DNA of 64,000 nt. Origin: Beroe forskalii. Taxonomy: Eukaryota > Ctenophora > Nuda > Beroida > Beroidae. Both the position numbers and the translations under genes were made by a program. The DNA lies in NCBI GenBank assembly GCA_011033025.1, contig WFMF01000623.1, positions 24,128-88,127 of the forward strand, written 5' to 3'. The notes under the pieces are model-generated. The model made no database searches. It was not told the origin of the DNA and saw only the letters and a list, made by a program, of their open reading frames with translations. Of this stretch, positions 36,801 to 46,088 are shown one piece after another; the first letter of the stretch is position 1, and every line of letters starts with the position of its first letter.

Positions 36801-39800
36801 GCAAAATTGAATGGATGGGAACTCGGATAGTTGATACATTATGATAAGCAATTGGTCGTAAAAATCTTGTCACTGTAATCTAGCTACCATGTTATGTATC
36901 ACTTGTTAGATTGACCGAATTATTTTATTCTTGTAATCAAATAACTTAAGGGGGGGGGGGGGTTCAAGCCAAATTTTTGGGAAAACACGTTTCTGAGACA
37001 GCGGTTGACCCAAAAAATAGTGGGGAGCTTTCCTCAGGTTTTTTAGACCCACTGGCGCCGTGGTGCCGTGCCCAAATAAACAAAATGGGCATATTTTTTC
37101 GAAAAGCTTGGGCGGATCTCAGGTGTGCAATCGATAGATAATGGTCCCGAGTTACCAAGTCAGTGAGTCGATATCTCAAAAATGGCTGAGTTATGGGGGC
37201 ATGCCTCATTTTTGGGCATATGCGCGCAAGCCAATTCTGGCCCATAACTTGGGCAAATATCAATATTTTTGAATGAAACCAACTTTTAATTCGATAAATA
37301 GCGTTAAATTATGTATTCTCTGCAGTTTATGGTTGATTGCTGCTAAAATGGCGATTTGAGGTCCAAAAACCTTCTAAAACCACAAAATCGCCATTTTTTT
37401 TTCAGTTCGCGTTTTTCCAAAGTGCACTTACTCAACCTTGGTTACGATTGATATTTTGCATAATTTTTTTTGCCTGAAACCAGATTAAATTCCTCAGATG
37501 GAGCCGGATTTTGAGTTAGGGCTCCAATTTTTGGCGCCAAAAGCGCCAAATTTTTACAAAATTTGGCGCTTTTGGCGCCAAAAATTTTTGAAGGCCTGAC
37601 TCAAAAAATCCGAGTCCATTTGTATCTGAGGAATTTAGTCTAGTTTCACGTAAAAAAAAGAATTATTCAAAATATCAATCGTAGCCGAAGTTATAAGCGT
37701 TTGAGTAAAGTGCACTTTCGAAAAAACGCGAACTGAGAAAATGGCGATTTTGTGGTTTTTAAAAGGTTTTTTGGACCTCAAATCGCCATTTAAGCAGCAA
37801 TCAACCCCAACTTGCACAGGCCACAGAATACATAATTCAACGCTATTTATCGAATTAAGTTGGTTTCATTCAAAAATATTGATATTTGCCCTAGTTATGG
37901 GCCAGAATTGGCTTGCGCGATGCGCGTATGCCCATATATGGGCATACGTTTTTCGGCCATAACTCAGCCATTTTTTGAGATATCGACTTATGGTAACTCA
38001 AGGGACCATTATCTATCGATTGCACACCTCAGATCCCGCCCAAGTTGCTTTTGAAAAAATATGCCCATTTTGTGCCCATATTTGGGCATGGCGCCACGGC
38101 GGCGCCAGTGGGTCTGGGGGTACCAAACCCGGCCAAAAAGTTGGCCCACGGGGTATACCTTTTGGGTTGTCTCGGAAACGTGTTTCGGAAACGTGTTTTC
38201 CCAAAAATTTGGCTTGAACCCCCCCTTAATAGAATCAAGATCATGTGACGATACAAAGCAATATGGAAATGTGGACTTTGGTCGGTTTGGTGTTCCTCGG
38301 ATTGCTCCGTATCCGACCCGCACAGACACCACCTGATGAGCGTTAGTAGTTCAACAGTTTCCTACTCTCCTATATTTTACTGTATTTTTACTGTATTTTA
38401 AACTAGTCACTTATATTTTGATAAACAATTAGTGTTCTTACTGTATTTTAACAATATTTTAACAGAGTTGGACTGGTATTTCTAACAATTGGTATTTTAA
38501 GTGAACAACCATCTAAGATCGCATCAAAATATTACTTATCATCTAACATAAGAACACGATGTTTGTGGCTCTGATTCTAGAATCACCCATACTGAAGCAC
38601 TTATCACCTTGACATTGTGATTACAACCTTTTATTCTGAGTTTATCCTATTTATCCACCCATCCTGATTTCAGTCAATGGTTTCGATGCGGACCCCTGCA
38701 CCAAGACCTCCCCGTGTTTAGCAGTATTGCCCGTACAAGACAAAGACAACTTGCTGATCATAGAAATACGATACACGAGAAGTGGGGAGCAAGTTCAGGG
38801 AGTCGACCTGTTGACAGCCAACGGTTTAATAAGTTACCTTACGAGACATGTTTATAATGCGGGAAAAATTTGGGGCATTTTACGAAGATTTCCCATATTT
38901 TTCTCGCCCCATACAAAATGAAGTCAACATGAGAATATCTCCAATTTTTGGACCCCTAAAATTTCTATGCCCAGAATTATAGTCGGGCGGCACATAAATA
39001 TTCCTTATAAGTTAATTTCCTTGAGAATGAAAACGGTAGCACAGAACTTTAGGTTAATGGAACTGTAATGCTCCATTGCACCTTAGACAATAAATTATGA
39101 GATTAGATTAATAAATCTGATGAAAAGAACAATTAATTATTTTGTATTTTTCAGGAGATGTAGAGGATTTCATTCAGTTTCTTGACGGGTCTCCTCAACA
39201 AACACGTATCGGACATACGAAGGATGGATGTTATTATACTCGAGATATTGCTGGACGAAACTTAGTAATAGGAGACGTTGCGCACTGGAGAATAATACTT
39301 ACCCCGACACACATCTCCTTTCGAATCAACAGTATGGAGCCTTGTACATGATCAGGATAGGAATAAATAATCAGAACTAAGAGTAGAACTATAAGTGAAA
39401 TAATCAACAATTTACATTTTCTGATCATGTTACGAATAACATGGGTCGAAGATAGCGGTTTCAAAATAGTTGAGGTATAAGAGTATCAAGATTTATAGTA
39501 AGTAATATTATCAGGCAAGACAGTGAGAGACGACGACCCCTATGTAAGGGATTTAAAGTGGCAAGATACAGCAAGATGTCAACATGATGTACAGCCGATC
39601 GCCAGCATTAAATTCTATCCTACAAAAGATACGTCCGCAGAGTCAATTGAAATGAGAATTTTAGGTCAGGTCATGTGAGAAGTTGTTGTAAGTTATCCAT
39701 ACCACTCGCTATTCACCACTTGTTTTCACCACTTACAATCAAAGTTTTTAGGTCTTAATAAATTTCTTTGCTGTGAGTTGTACTGCATGCTGGCATGATT

Positions 39801-42800
39801 TAACCATGCCAGAATGCAGCATAATTGCAAGTAATACTTCGAGTTTTTAAATAGTAACGAGTACTATGATGGATGAGAAAGTGGGAGAGGGACTGAGAGG
39901 AACCGAGAAGGAAGTTGAGAGGAACTGAGGGATCTCACTCATCGAACGTGAGAGGCAGTGGATAGTTCGGGCAATGCGCCAATTCCCAATACGCAGAATC
40001 AAATAAGAGCCGTGGAACTTCAACCAATTCTGCTCTGTTAAGCCACTCTGCTCAATCTGTGATTAAAACCAACACCCCTCATTATTAAATATCAAATATC
40101 AAATATTTACTTAGTTGTAAACGTAGATATATCTCATTGCCCTTCTTACATGATGCTAGAATCCCGCAATCGAGCAAGAATCGCAGCAAGATTTAGGGGG
40201 CTCTCGGTTACAAGAACGTTGACTGAAATCATCGAACTGTCCAAAGTTTCCAGAATACTACTTTTTCGGAGGTTTTTACGATAATAGTTTTACAGCTTTG
40301 CGATTGTTTGAGCCCCCTTGGCCTTTAGTCCATTTTGCTCTAGAACCCTCAGCAGCACAAGTCGTTGATACAACGAACTGTACAAAAAATTGACCTAAAT
40401 AATTCACCAAGTACAATCGGAACTTGGTGAAATTCTAGTTTTTCTAAAACTGTGACAATAAATCCAATACCGACAAACCAACATACTCCATTTCAGAACT
40501 CACTGTTTCTTGAGAAGAGCCGGCAGTATGGGGAGACTCTGCACCCTCTCCAAAGCTCCGATAATATCCAGTTCTGAGACAGCACGGAGCGCTTGGAGGG
40601 CGCTCACTCTCACTCCACAGGCTGGGTGGCGTGGGGAGAGCAGCCGCAGCTCCACCCAACCACTGCTGCTGGGGCCGTAGAACGTGCTGGAGAAGATGGA
40701 GGGGTCCGAACTGTCTGGGGAATGTTTGGAGTGATGGACAAAGTACATTTCATAAGTGTTAGGCGAACAGTATGAACATTGAATATTATGAAAACTGCCA
40801 ATTTTATCTTGGTCAGATACTGTTTCACTTATGTAAACTATGATAACTTCGTTTCTTGCATACGATTCCTGTATAAAGTTTATTGATTAGTTTAGCAATT
40901 AATTACCTGGATCAATAATCCATATATCATCCACATTGTAGTTACAGTGTTTGTCTTGGACTGGTAATTGGAGCAGGTAAAGGTTGCTATTACTTTTCCG
41001 CTTCAGCTGACAGTCATTGTAGAAACTGAAGTAACGATGTCAAGTTGATTAGGGTACTTTAAGCTCTCATTAATATAGTTTAATCTATTTCTTGAACAGC
41101 TTAAACTTATTTTTTATCATCTTTTACTCATGATGCTTCAAAGAAGTAAGAAACGATATATACTGATGGTTTTTAGATTTAATGATTGGAATTATGCGAT
41201 TTGATAAATTTGATTTATTTAAACATTGCTTTACCTAGTTAAGTAGTTAGTTTTCAAAATAAATATTGAAATTTCGCGAATGAATTCGCAGCTAGAATTT
41301 GCAGGAGCAACTAAGACCATACCTTACTCCGACTTTCGAATAGAAATTGAATGCTTCTTGGGGGCTTTTTGGGATGCACGTTGTTTCACTCCATTTGAAT
41401 AAGTCACATGCTTCTGAAAATCGTAGGAATGTTAATGCTCGTAGACCACAAACAGGTTTCCACCACCAAATTCTACGACTGATTCCGTATCACATGCAAT
41501 AGCGAGAGGCAAGAGCACAAGAACATGGAACTTGCAAGTAACTTACTTCTTGCGCAAGTGTAAAACTGTCGTCCTTTATTAGGTCCATCCTTTGCCACAG
41601 TACACAACTTAGCAGGACCATGTGTACAACTCACAGCTGCTGAGGAACTCTTCTGTACGCCCGACTGTGGTTTTATCCTGTCATACTTCTCACGGACTTT
41701 AACCAAACTAACGTTCAGATGCTCTGATGAGAAGAGACGTTAAAGTTGGTAGAATTGTACGTACTGGCAGAATTGAATTGTGCGGAAAGGGTTAGAACTG
41801 AGCAGAAAGTAACAAATTTGACATAGTTTAAGTCTCAAAGAGGTCTGATATCAAAACCAGATACGATATGTTTCACAACATACCGTATATCACATCGAGC
41901 ATGGTTTTCTTGTATTCGTTTGAGGAAGAAAACTCTAACGGGATGGTGCAGTGTCTCTTCTGGGGCTCAGTTCCAAACTTCAGCTGAAATGTTGAAGTGT
42001 CACCATCTGGAAGTCAATATAATTCCATCCGATGGATGATGAAAAAATAGGAATGCAAGTTTTTTTGCATCGAAATCCGAGGTTCACAAAAATTTTGACA
42101 ATAGAATTCTACAAAGCGACAGAGATTGAACGCAAACGCGCGTGAACGATTTGCTGAAAGATACTATCTGAACGATGAATTTGCAGCGCGCCGTACGCAA
42201 ACACAACATTTCCCGTGAAATTTATTGTGACCGATGGGGCACTGAAACCTGATTGGAGTGACTGCGGTGAGCTGTAGGATGTCGGAAGTGGTTTTCGGCC
42301 CCAGCAAGAAATGGAGTTGTAAATCCCTTCTTCTTCGAGTCAACCCTTTCTGGGGCAGCTGCACTGAAACGAACTATCATCAATGCATAATTAACTCAAT
42401 TAAAGAAATGAGCGAAATTTTAAGGTTTGTCGACGAAAAGGCCTAATTTAGATTCAATAAGGAAACTCAATTAAGAAAATCGTAACGAAAGCCATTACCT
42501 CGGTTTCATGACAGACTCATCAATTCTTCTCCTCTTACTGCACTTTTCAATCGCTACATCACTAGCTTTACCCATGTACGATTCCCCAATATCCCAATGA
42601 TTATCGTGAGTGTATTGATTTGCAGGCACTTTCTCAGGACAGTCACTGGATATAACTGACTTCCCACTTTCAGCATTAGATCCTTGCATTGAAGAGTCTG
42701 GGATCTCTGACAGCTCACAATCGGTTGCGTTATTTTCATTCATATCTGCAGTGACGTTTACTTGAGTTCCAAGAGCTATCACTGTGGGGTCAAATGTCTC

Positions 42801-45329
42801 CTCAACTACATCTTCATCGCCGAATATGTCGAAATAATCCACAGTTTCAAACACAGGTTGATTTTCCGTCGAACAATCCGTAGTTTTATCAGAAGAGCCT
42901 GTGATAATTGGTGCAGTGGCTGCGTTAACCTTGTCTTCTATCAGTCTATCAAGCGATGATGAAACACTGCTTGAGTCGCACTGATCTGTTGTACTGGCTG
43001 AATCATTTTCACAGGACTGATTGGAAATATGAAGCTGCGAAGGGGATGTGGGATTAGCGTTGGTGTCAGACCCTGTTGTAAATGCTGACGGAGAGCCAAT
43101 TTCAGTATTGGCGTTTATTGAATGGGTGGTGATTTCAGCTTCTGCTATAGATGTTGATTCGTTGGGAGACTCGGGACTGAACAAAGCTTCATCAATAAGG
43201 TCGAATGACACATCAGTACTTTCTATTTCTGGGCATTCGCCGTTTAGTGCCCTGAAAATGCTGTCTACAGATCTCACTTCATTGGGAGTACCACTAAACT
43301 GACTGTCATTGAAAGAGGGGCGATCCTTTTCTAACAAAATGTTGAATTGTGAGCTACTTTCTTCTTGAGCTTGAAGGGATCCTAAGTCGATGTGGGCCTT
43401 ATTCTGAATGTAATGCTGAGTTTGAGGCTTTCGTGTTGAAAATAAAGGGGAGGAATTTATCGCATGTTCTTCTGAGTCTGACATTGTGCTGACATGTCTT
43501 CTGTTAGTGGTGGGTGGTTCTAAGAACTTGCTCAGGTCTGAAACACTGCGTCTTGAGGCTGGGAGACTGGGAGAGAAAGTTATGTCATCATGTGGTCTAC
43601 TCATCTGATTGGATGATTGGGTCGGGAAACCCAATCCATTCCTCTGACTGAAGTCACGTGAGACTGAAGCATTGTTTTCATTGGTTACAGCCTCGCTGGA
43701 GTTAAATGTTCGGGAGAGACTGGTCACCAAAGCTGGAGGTTGTCGTACAGCCTGAAATTAGATTGATATCTTAAAAACTGGCCAGAGATATCAGGAAGAA
43801 TCAAAATTCTTCCTGATAAACACGAGCATACTTAAGCACAGCATCATAGAAAGCTTTGAAGTAGCCATGCTAAGACCATGGATTATACTCTCATCTTTTC
43901 AAGAGTGTAGATTCAAACTTTATCAAAGTATCCTGAAGTATCAAGATTGCTTATTAAAGCTTACCTTTCTTGACTGGAAAGTAGACAGAAGATTGTATTT
44001 CTCAGTGGGTTTGAGCGAAGGAGAACCCGTCACTGCAGAGGTATCACTAGGAGGTCCCCTCACTGGAGAATCAGTGGGGAGTGGGAGGGGTCTCCTCACA
44101 TCAGAAGAATCAGTGAGAAGTGGGAGGGGTCTTCTCATGGCTGGAGGTGTGAACTTCTTAGACACGAAGCTGGGTCGGATACTGGGTCTGACTGCTGGCT
44201 GAGCTGCTGGTTTAGCAGCTTGTGCGGGAGGAGGGGCGTTCTCTTTGTCCACAGCCTGCCGGTGTGGGAGGTGGTAACAAGCAAAGAACTCAACATGTTA
44301 ATTTAAATCTTCTCTAGTTGTCTTTTTTCTTAAGTTAGAAATACTCTGGGACCACAGTCCACAACTGAAGCCTTTACCTAGCTTTCGAAGCAACAGTACG
44401 GATGCAGCCGTCATATCGATTCATATTCACCATGACACAATGATCATCCATCATGATTATCCGAATTTTCCTATTTATACTTTGATTTACTCGACTGCAA
44501 AATTAAAGCCAGGCGAGCCAAGTGTTCGAGTAAAATGCAGTTTATTATTACATTTACGCTAAAATAAGATAACTGTGATGAATGAGATCACATTACAGTA
44601 GAAACAAAGATAATTCCAGAAAACACGTTCGAGGGTATTACGTATACCTAAAACGTATTTTCTAATTTTTGTATCACAATGTATTTATTACGTCATCTTA
44701 CATTCTAAAACGTGATACGTTAGTGTCAATCTCTTCCACGATATAGACTACCCAGAAACCTCCCTTTCGCGTTTTTAATCAATGCAATCAAGGGAATATT
44801 AATCACACATTTAACATGAATTCCAGTCAGAAAAGCTTCTTCCCATGTACTCACATCTTTGAGACTGCTTTTATGGGTGCTTTATTTGCTTTATCTATCG
44901 ATAGGTTTAGCACGCGGACAAGTATTAATCAAATTATATCACAATCCTTGAAATCAACTTCCACACTCACATCTATGAGAATGAGGTGTCCGTCACTCTC
45001 AATCTCATCCCCAACTGAGATGTTCTCTGACAAAGTGAACACTGACTCAATGAACCGGCCATTGGCACCACTCAGACAAAGCTTGGTGTTGTTCACTTCA
45101 CTCAATATACCATCCTGAGATACAGGGTGGAAGGGATTAGGGTTTGAAGTGAGTAAAATGGGATAGAAAATCTAGGTACTTAAAACTTTAAAAGAAAAAA
45201 GGGTGCTAGATATTCCAAGTATCAACTAAATTCAAAAAATCTTACCCAGTTTGTTAACAAATCACAAACCTGCCAAACTTTAGACTTTTTAGACTTTTGG
45301 TGCGTGTACAGCACTTTATACTTCTTCAT
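15820..45329 (-). CDS. ZGRF1: ZGRF1, GRF zinc finger and UPF1-like helicase
   Basis: Eighteen exons over 29.5 kb: 45270-45329, 44971-45114, 43965-44255, 42499-43751, 42249-42363, 41884-41983, 41547-41723, 41323-41413, 40907-41025, 40504-40714, 31952-32091, about 30480-30634, 28368-28475, 25237-25424, 24806-25049, 24461-24598, 16127-16271 and 15820-15929. All junctions are in phase, giving about 1260 residues. The N-terminal DUF2439 domain shows YKVLYTHQKSKKSKVWQ and GDEIESDGHLILID. A long Ser/Asn-rich disordered part follows. The GRF finger has CTHGPAKLCTVAKDGPNKGR, FYTCA, then CDLFKW. Helicase motifs: Walker A HGVFGSGKS, DEVSQ, LLLVGDPQQLPPT, TQYRCPSAIS, STVDAVQGAEKPVIILSC and NVALTRAKEHL. 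ZGRF1 is a 5'-3' helicase acting in crosslink repair and recombination. The exon or exons for motif Ia (STNVAVD in relatives) were not found between 30480 and 28475. Introns after exons 10 and 16 contain plus-strand genes. Confidence 0.93.
16271..16440. repeat. Echo copies of a ZGRF1 exon acceptor
   Basis: Plus text ACAGCGTCCACAGTCGAAAT at the edge of the exon ending at 16271 recurs as CCACGTCCACAGTGGATATC near 16333 and ACAGCGTCCGCTGCGGATAT near 16396. Between them are short GGTTACAGAGGTTAC tandem units. Confidence 0.65.
16988..23979 (+). CDS. Secreted matrix metalloprotease with extra N-terminal domains and hemopexin-like repeats, nested in ZGRF1
   Basis: Eighteen exons, 16988-17054, 17473-17937, 18140-18303, 18354-18480, 18512-18574, 18829-19769, 19923-20143, 20379-20489, 20654-21001, 21117-21182, 21296-21683, 21859-21999, 22187-22303, 22564-22698, 22890-23081, 23338-23445, 23623-23705 and 23860-23979, give about 1285 residues. 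Order: signal peptide (FRLVFFILPATLSSAY); unknown beta-rich domain (23-177); Cys-rich receptor-like repeat (CPAGEHLSF..CVECPLNTY); a large unknown segment; a peptidoglycan-binding-like fold (LLKSIKLFQKFNGFPETG); cysteine switch PRCGVKD; about 200 extra residues; furin site RKKR; catalytic domain with HETGHALGLRH and Met-turn AVMA; then hemopexin-like blades bounded by Cys (ECIST..SWC). Family knowledge: such enzymes cleave extracellular matrix, the propeptide Cys holding the zinc until removal. Exon 20654-21001 has a frameshift near 20788. Substrate is unknown. Confidence 0.85.
17020..17365 (+). repeat. Echo copies of the metalloprotease exon 1 donor
   Basis: TTTTTCAATGTCTTCCCCAC ... TGCTACCGAAGGTGAGAT occurs twice in tandem (about 17269-17312 and 17319-17363). 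It resembles the 3' edge of exon 1 (TCCTCCCCGCAACACTATCT then TGCTTACGGTGAGAT). Each copy keeps a GTGAGAT donor, so decoy donors follow the real one at 17055. Confidence 0.55.
21225..21297 (-). ncRNA. tRNA-like sequence (SINE head or tRNA pseudogene)
   Basis: On the minus strand TGGTGTAATGG (21276-21286) fits the Pol III A box and GGTTCGATTCC (21233-21243) fits the B box exactly. The spacing is as in tRNA genes. The anticodon region resembles a valine tRNA (CAC), but the anticodon stem, T stem and acceptor stem do not pair well, so it is not a working tRNA. It abuts the acceptor of the exon starting at 21296. It could be the tRNA-derived head of a SINE. Confidence 0.6.
22290..22360 (+). repeat. 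Echo of a metalloprotease exon donor
   Basis: CTTCCTTTCAGGTATAGACA at the exon end (donor at 22304) recurs as CATCCTTTCAGGTATTTACA about 43 bases downstream, copying the donor edge. Confidence 0.5.
23950..24035 (+). repeat. Tandem duplication of the metalloprotease stop region
   Basis: CTTCTAGCCTCAGCCAGAAA then TCTTAGCTCAT, which encodes the C-terminal residues and stop, is repeated about 44 bases downstream in the 3' UTR (from about 23996) with almost no change. Confidence 0.85.
25421..28215. repeat. 43-bp minisatellite grown from a ZGRF1 exon edge, about 65 copies
   Basis: Unit on the plus strand: GGAGTAAGGAGGAGGGTTCT then GTGATCTGAGAGGGATATCAG. In minus orientation each unit holds a pyrimidine tract, a CTCAG acceptor and codons for ITEPSSLLPL, i.e. 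the start of the ZGRF1 exon whose true edge is 25424. The exon start is itself a partial unit, with GTTATC for GTGATC. Copies alternate between AAGGAGG, AATGAGG and AGGGAGG variants. A few are truncated or rearranged at 26950-27110 and 27420-27520. It fills most of the intron before this exon. Confidence 0.95.
29325..29425. repeat. Dispersed repeat R1, copy 1
   Basis: Block TTTCGAACCCCAAAAATTTC, GATCGCCAGAATTGTCCCA and ATTTCTCGTAGCA. It is shared with 34310-34490 and 38830-39030 in diverged form. Non-coding; possibly an old MITE family. Confidence 0.45.
30650..30945. repeat. Short minisatellite beside the ZGRF1 Walker A exon
   Basis: About twenty imperfect copies of GGGTTGGGATCAT (13 bases). 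They start next to the acceptor of the Walker A exon (edge at 30634) and reach to about 30.94 kb in the intron. Confidence 0.85.
31345..31470. repeat. 46-bp tandem triplicate in ZGRF1 intron
   Basis: Three copies of a unit containing AGATTGATTGTCCCATGCTT then TGCATATTAGACCACGACCT. No coding sense. Confidence 0.8.
31540..31990. repeat. Echo copies of a ZGRF1 exon donor
   Basis: The donor edge of the exon at 31952-32091 reads GTGGAGTTACCGTTGGAGAG and GAAGGCTAGC on the plus strand. GTGCAGTTACCGTTAGCGTG with AAAGGCCAGC at 31545-31590, and AGTGTAGTATTACTGTTAGT near 31760, look like diverged copies. TCTCATTACTTGACCTTTTT is also duplicated (31518 and 31606). Confidence 0.45.
32293..33894 (+). CDS. 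Small secreted protein of unknown function, paralogue A, nested in ZGRF1
   Basis: Four exons, 32293-32353, 32676-32816, 33333-33509 and 33701-33894, all joined in phase 1, giving 190 residues. A signal peptide (VWITIAWLVLGTLQPVTG) is followed by a Cys-containing domain: CSVLCTAALPVQDYLLVQVR, IKFYDKSPQQTRIGH, CYYTRQVV, ATWQILLTPTEIHLKING and DPFVRDLKWDDDAPSCWHE. The last exon could instead end at CCAG/GTCGC near 33861 and continue downstream. The gene has the same exon phases and an identical third-exon length (177 bases) as paralogue B 6 kb away. Alternating hydrophobic strands suggest a beta-sandwich. I do not recognise a named family. A weak resemblance to the first domain of the nested metalloprotease (W-x-I near a G-x-x-L strand, then F-x-S-T) suggests a shared fold. 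Its host intron belongs to ZGRF1 on the other strand. Confidence 0.75.
34085..34230. repeat. Tandem duplicate downstream of paralogue A
   Basis: TAGTGCCGGGTAGTGCCRTG then AGTATTGAGTAAATTGGGGA occurs twice with a period of about 60 bases, inside a ZGRF1 intron. Confidence 0.75.
34255..34490. repeat. Dispersed repeat R1, copy 2
   Basis: Contains CCTTACGAGACATATATCTA, CACCATATTTTCGTACCCCA and AAAATTTCGATCCCCAGAAT. The same three blocks occur in order at 38830-39030. Non-coding. Confidence 0.5.
34500..35630. other. Gene-free part of a ZGRF1 intron
   Basis: No exon recognised on either strand. The open frame at 34833-35177 (minus) has no family resemblance and no good splice context. A GGGGACCAGGGGACC tandem run lies near 34740. 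Confidence 0.4.
35632..36540. repeat. 47-48-bp minisatellite, about 19 copies
   Basis: Unit: AGTGGAGTAGTTATCTTTAA then ATAGTGGGGGCATCCTCATT and TTAAAGTC. Copies are very alike in the middle and decay toward 36540-36680. It lies in the ZGRF1 intron between the two nested paralogues. I see no related coding sequence next to it. Confidence 0.92.
36950..38225. mobile_element. 1.28-kb foldback element in a TTAA site
   Basis: Both sides are flanked by TTAA (36946-36949 and 38226-38229), the target of piggyBac-type transposons. Ends are a G run, then TTCAAGCCAAATTTTTGGG, and its inverse. The element is one long palindrome centred near 37555 (GGCGCCAAAAGCGCC / inverse). Paired blocks such as ATCGATAGATAATGG and ATGGCGATTT occur on both arms. 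No transposase. The open frames inside are palindrome artefacts. The right end lies 37 bases before the start codon of paralogue B. Confidence 0.88.
38263..39678 (+). CDS. Small secreted protein of unknown function, paralogue B, nested in ZGRF1
   Basis: Four exons, 38263-38341, 38674-38823, 39155-39331 and 39515-39678, all joined in phase 1, giving 189 residues. Signal peptide (WTLVGLVFLGLLRIRPAQT), then CTKTSPCLAVLPVQDKDNLL, IQFLDGSPQQTRIGH, CYYTRDIAGR, AHWRIILTPTHISFRI and DPYVRDLKWQDTARCQHD. Exon layout and sequence show it is a tandem duplicate of the gene at 32293. The identity is clearly partial, so the duplication is not recent. No transmembrane segment after the signal. Its start codon sits 37 bases from a TTAA foldback element, so its promoter is either inside that element or displaced by it. 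Function unknown; probably extracellular. Confidence 0.75.
38830..39030. repeat. Dispersed repeat R1, copy 3
   Basis: CCTTACGAGACATGTTTATA, TTTCCCATATTTTTCTCGCC and AAAATTTCTATGCCCAGAAT, within the second intron of paralogue B. Compare 34255-34490. Confidence 0.5.
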
Positions 45330-46088
45330 GGCAGTTGTATTTCTCAGTCATCCTTGGAAAAGATTGTCATTCAAAACCGGTTTAAATACTAGGTCTTATA
45401 TACAGTATTTTAATATTAGAGTCCAGCATGAATCAAAATACATAATTATTCACGTAATTTTGAAAAGACTCGTAAATAAGCACATGAACTCATAAAATAC
45501 CGTAAACATTTTAGAAAAGTATTGTCCGAATTATCTGAATATTTTATTTCATGAAGTAAAAGTCAGAAGACCCCAAAATAACTCAACATTGTGTAAGTAA
45601 CAAAACAATCATTTGGAATTAATCGACAAGAAATAGGTACAAAAACTCAAACAAAAACTTTACATATGCTCAAGTTCAAATATTGAAATTGGGAGCATTG
45701 GGTATAATACAACAGTGCCTTCAACACAGCTTACCACAAAACTGCGCACATTCTGTGTTTAAAATAAATATCGAATTAACATGAATACATCTTCATTATG
45801 TTAGTTGTATGTAGCTGACAATAACTAGTAATACTGTCGGATGCTTCACTGCTTCAGCTTTCATTAAAAAAGATGAAATATTTTCGAGTTGAAAGTTTAA
45901 AATCGAAGTTCAGTGCTCTTCAGCCAGCTTCAGATGTTGGGTTGAAAGTGATTAAACGAAGTTAAATGTAACAATGAAGTATGCATAACCATGGCGCATG
46001 TAAATCGTTTTTTCAAGCCAATTTGCAGTAAAAAATCGGCGGTTCAAATTGTCAAGAGCTTTGAAATGATGAAAAATCAATAAAACAA
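45330..46088. other. Presumed ZGRF1 promoter and mLST8 3' UTR region
   Basis: 760 bases between the ZGRF1 start codon and the mLST8 stop codon, both minus strand. AT-rich. No exon and no unambiguous promoter motif seen. Confidence 0.4.

Noticed and set aside
38009-38336. Six overlapping open frames on both strands
   Set aside because: Produced by the right arm of the TTAA palindrome; only the exon at 38263-38341 has gene support.
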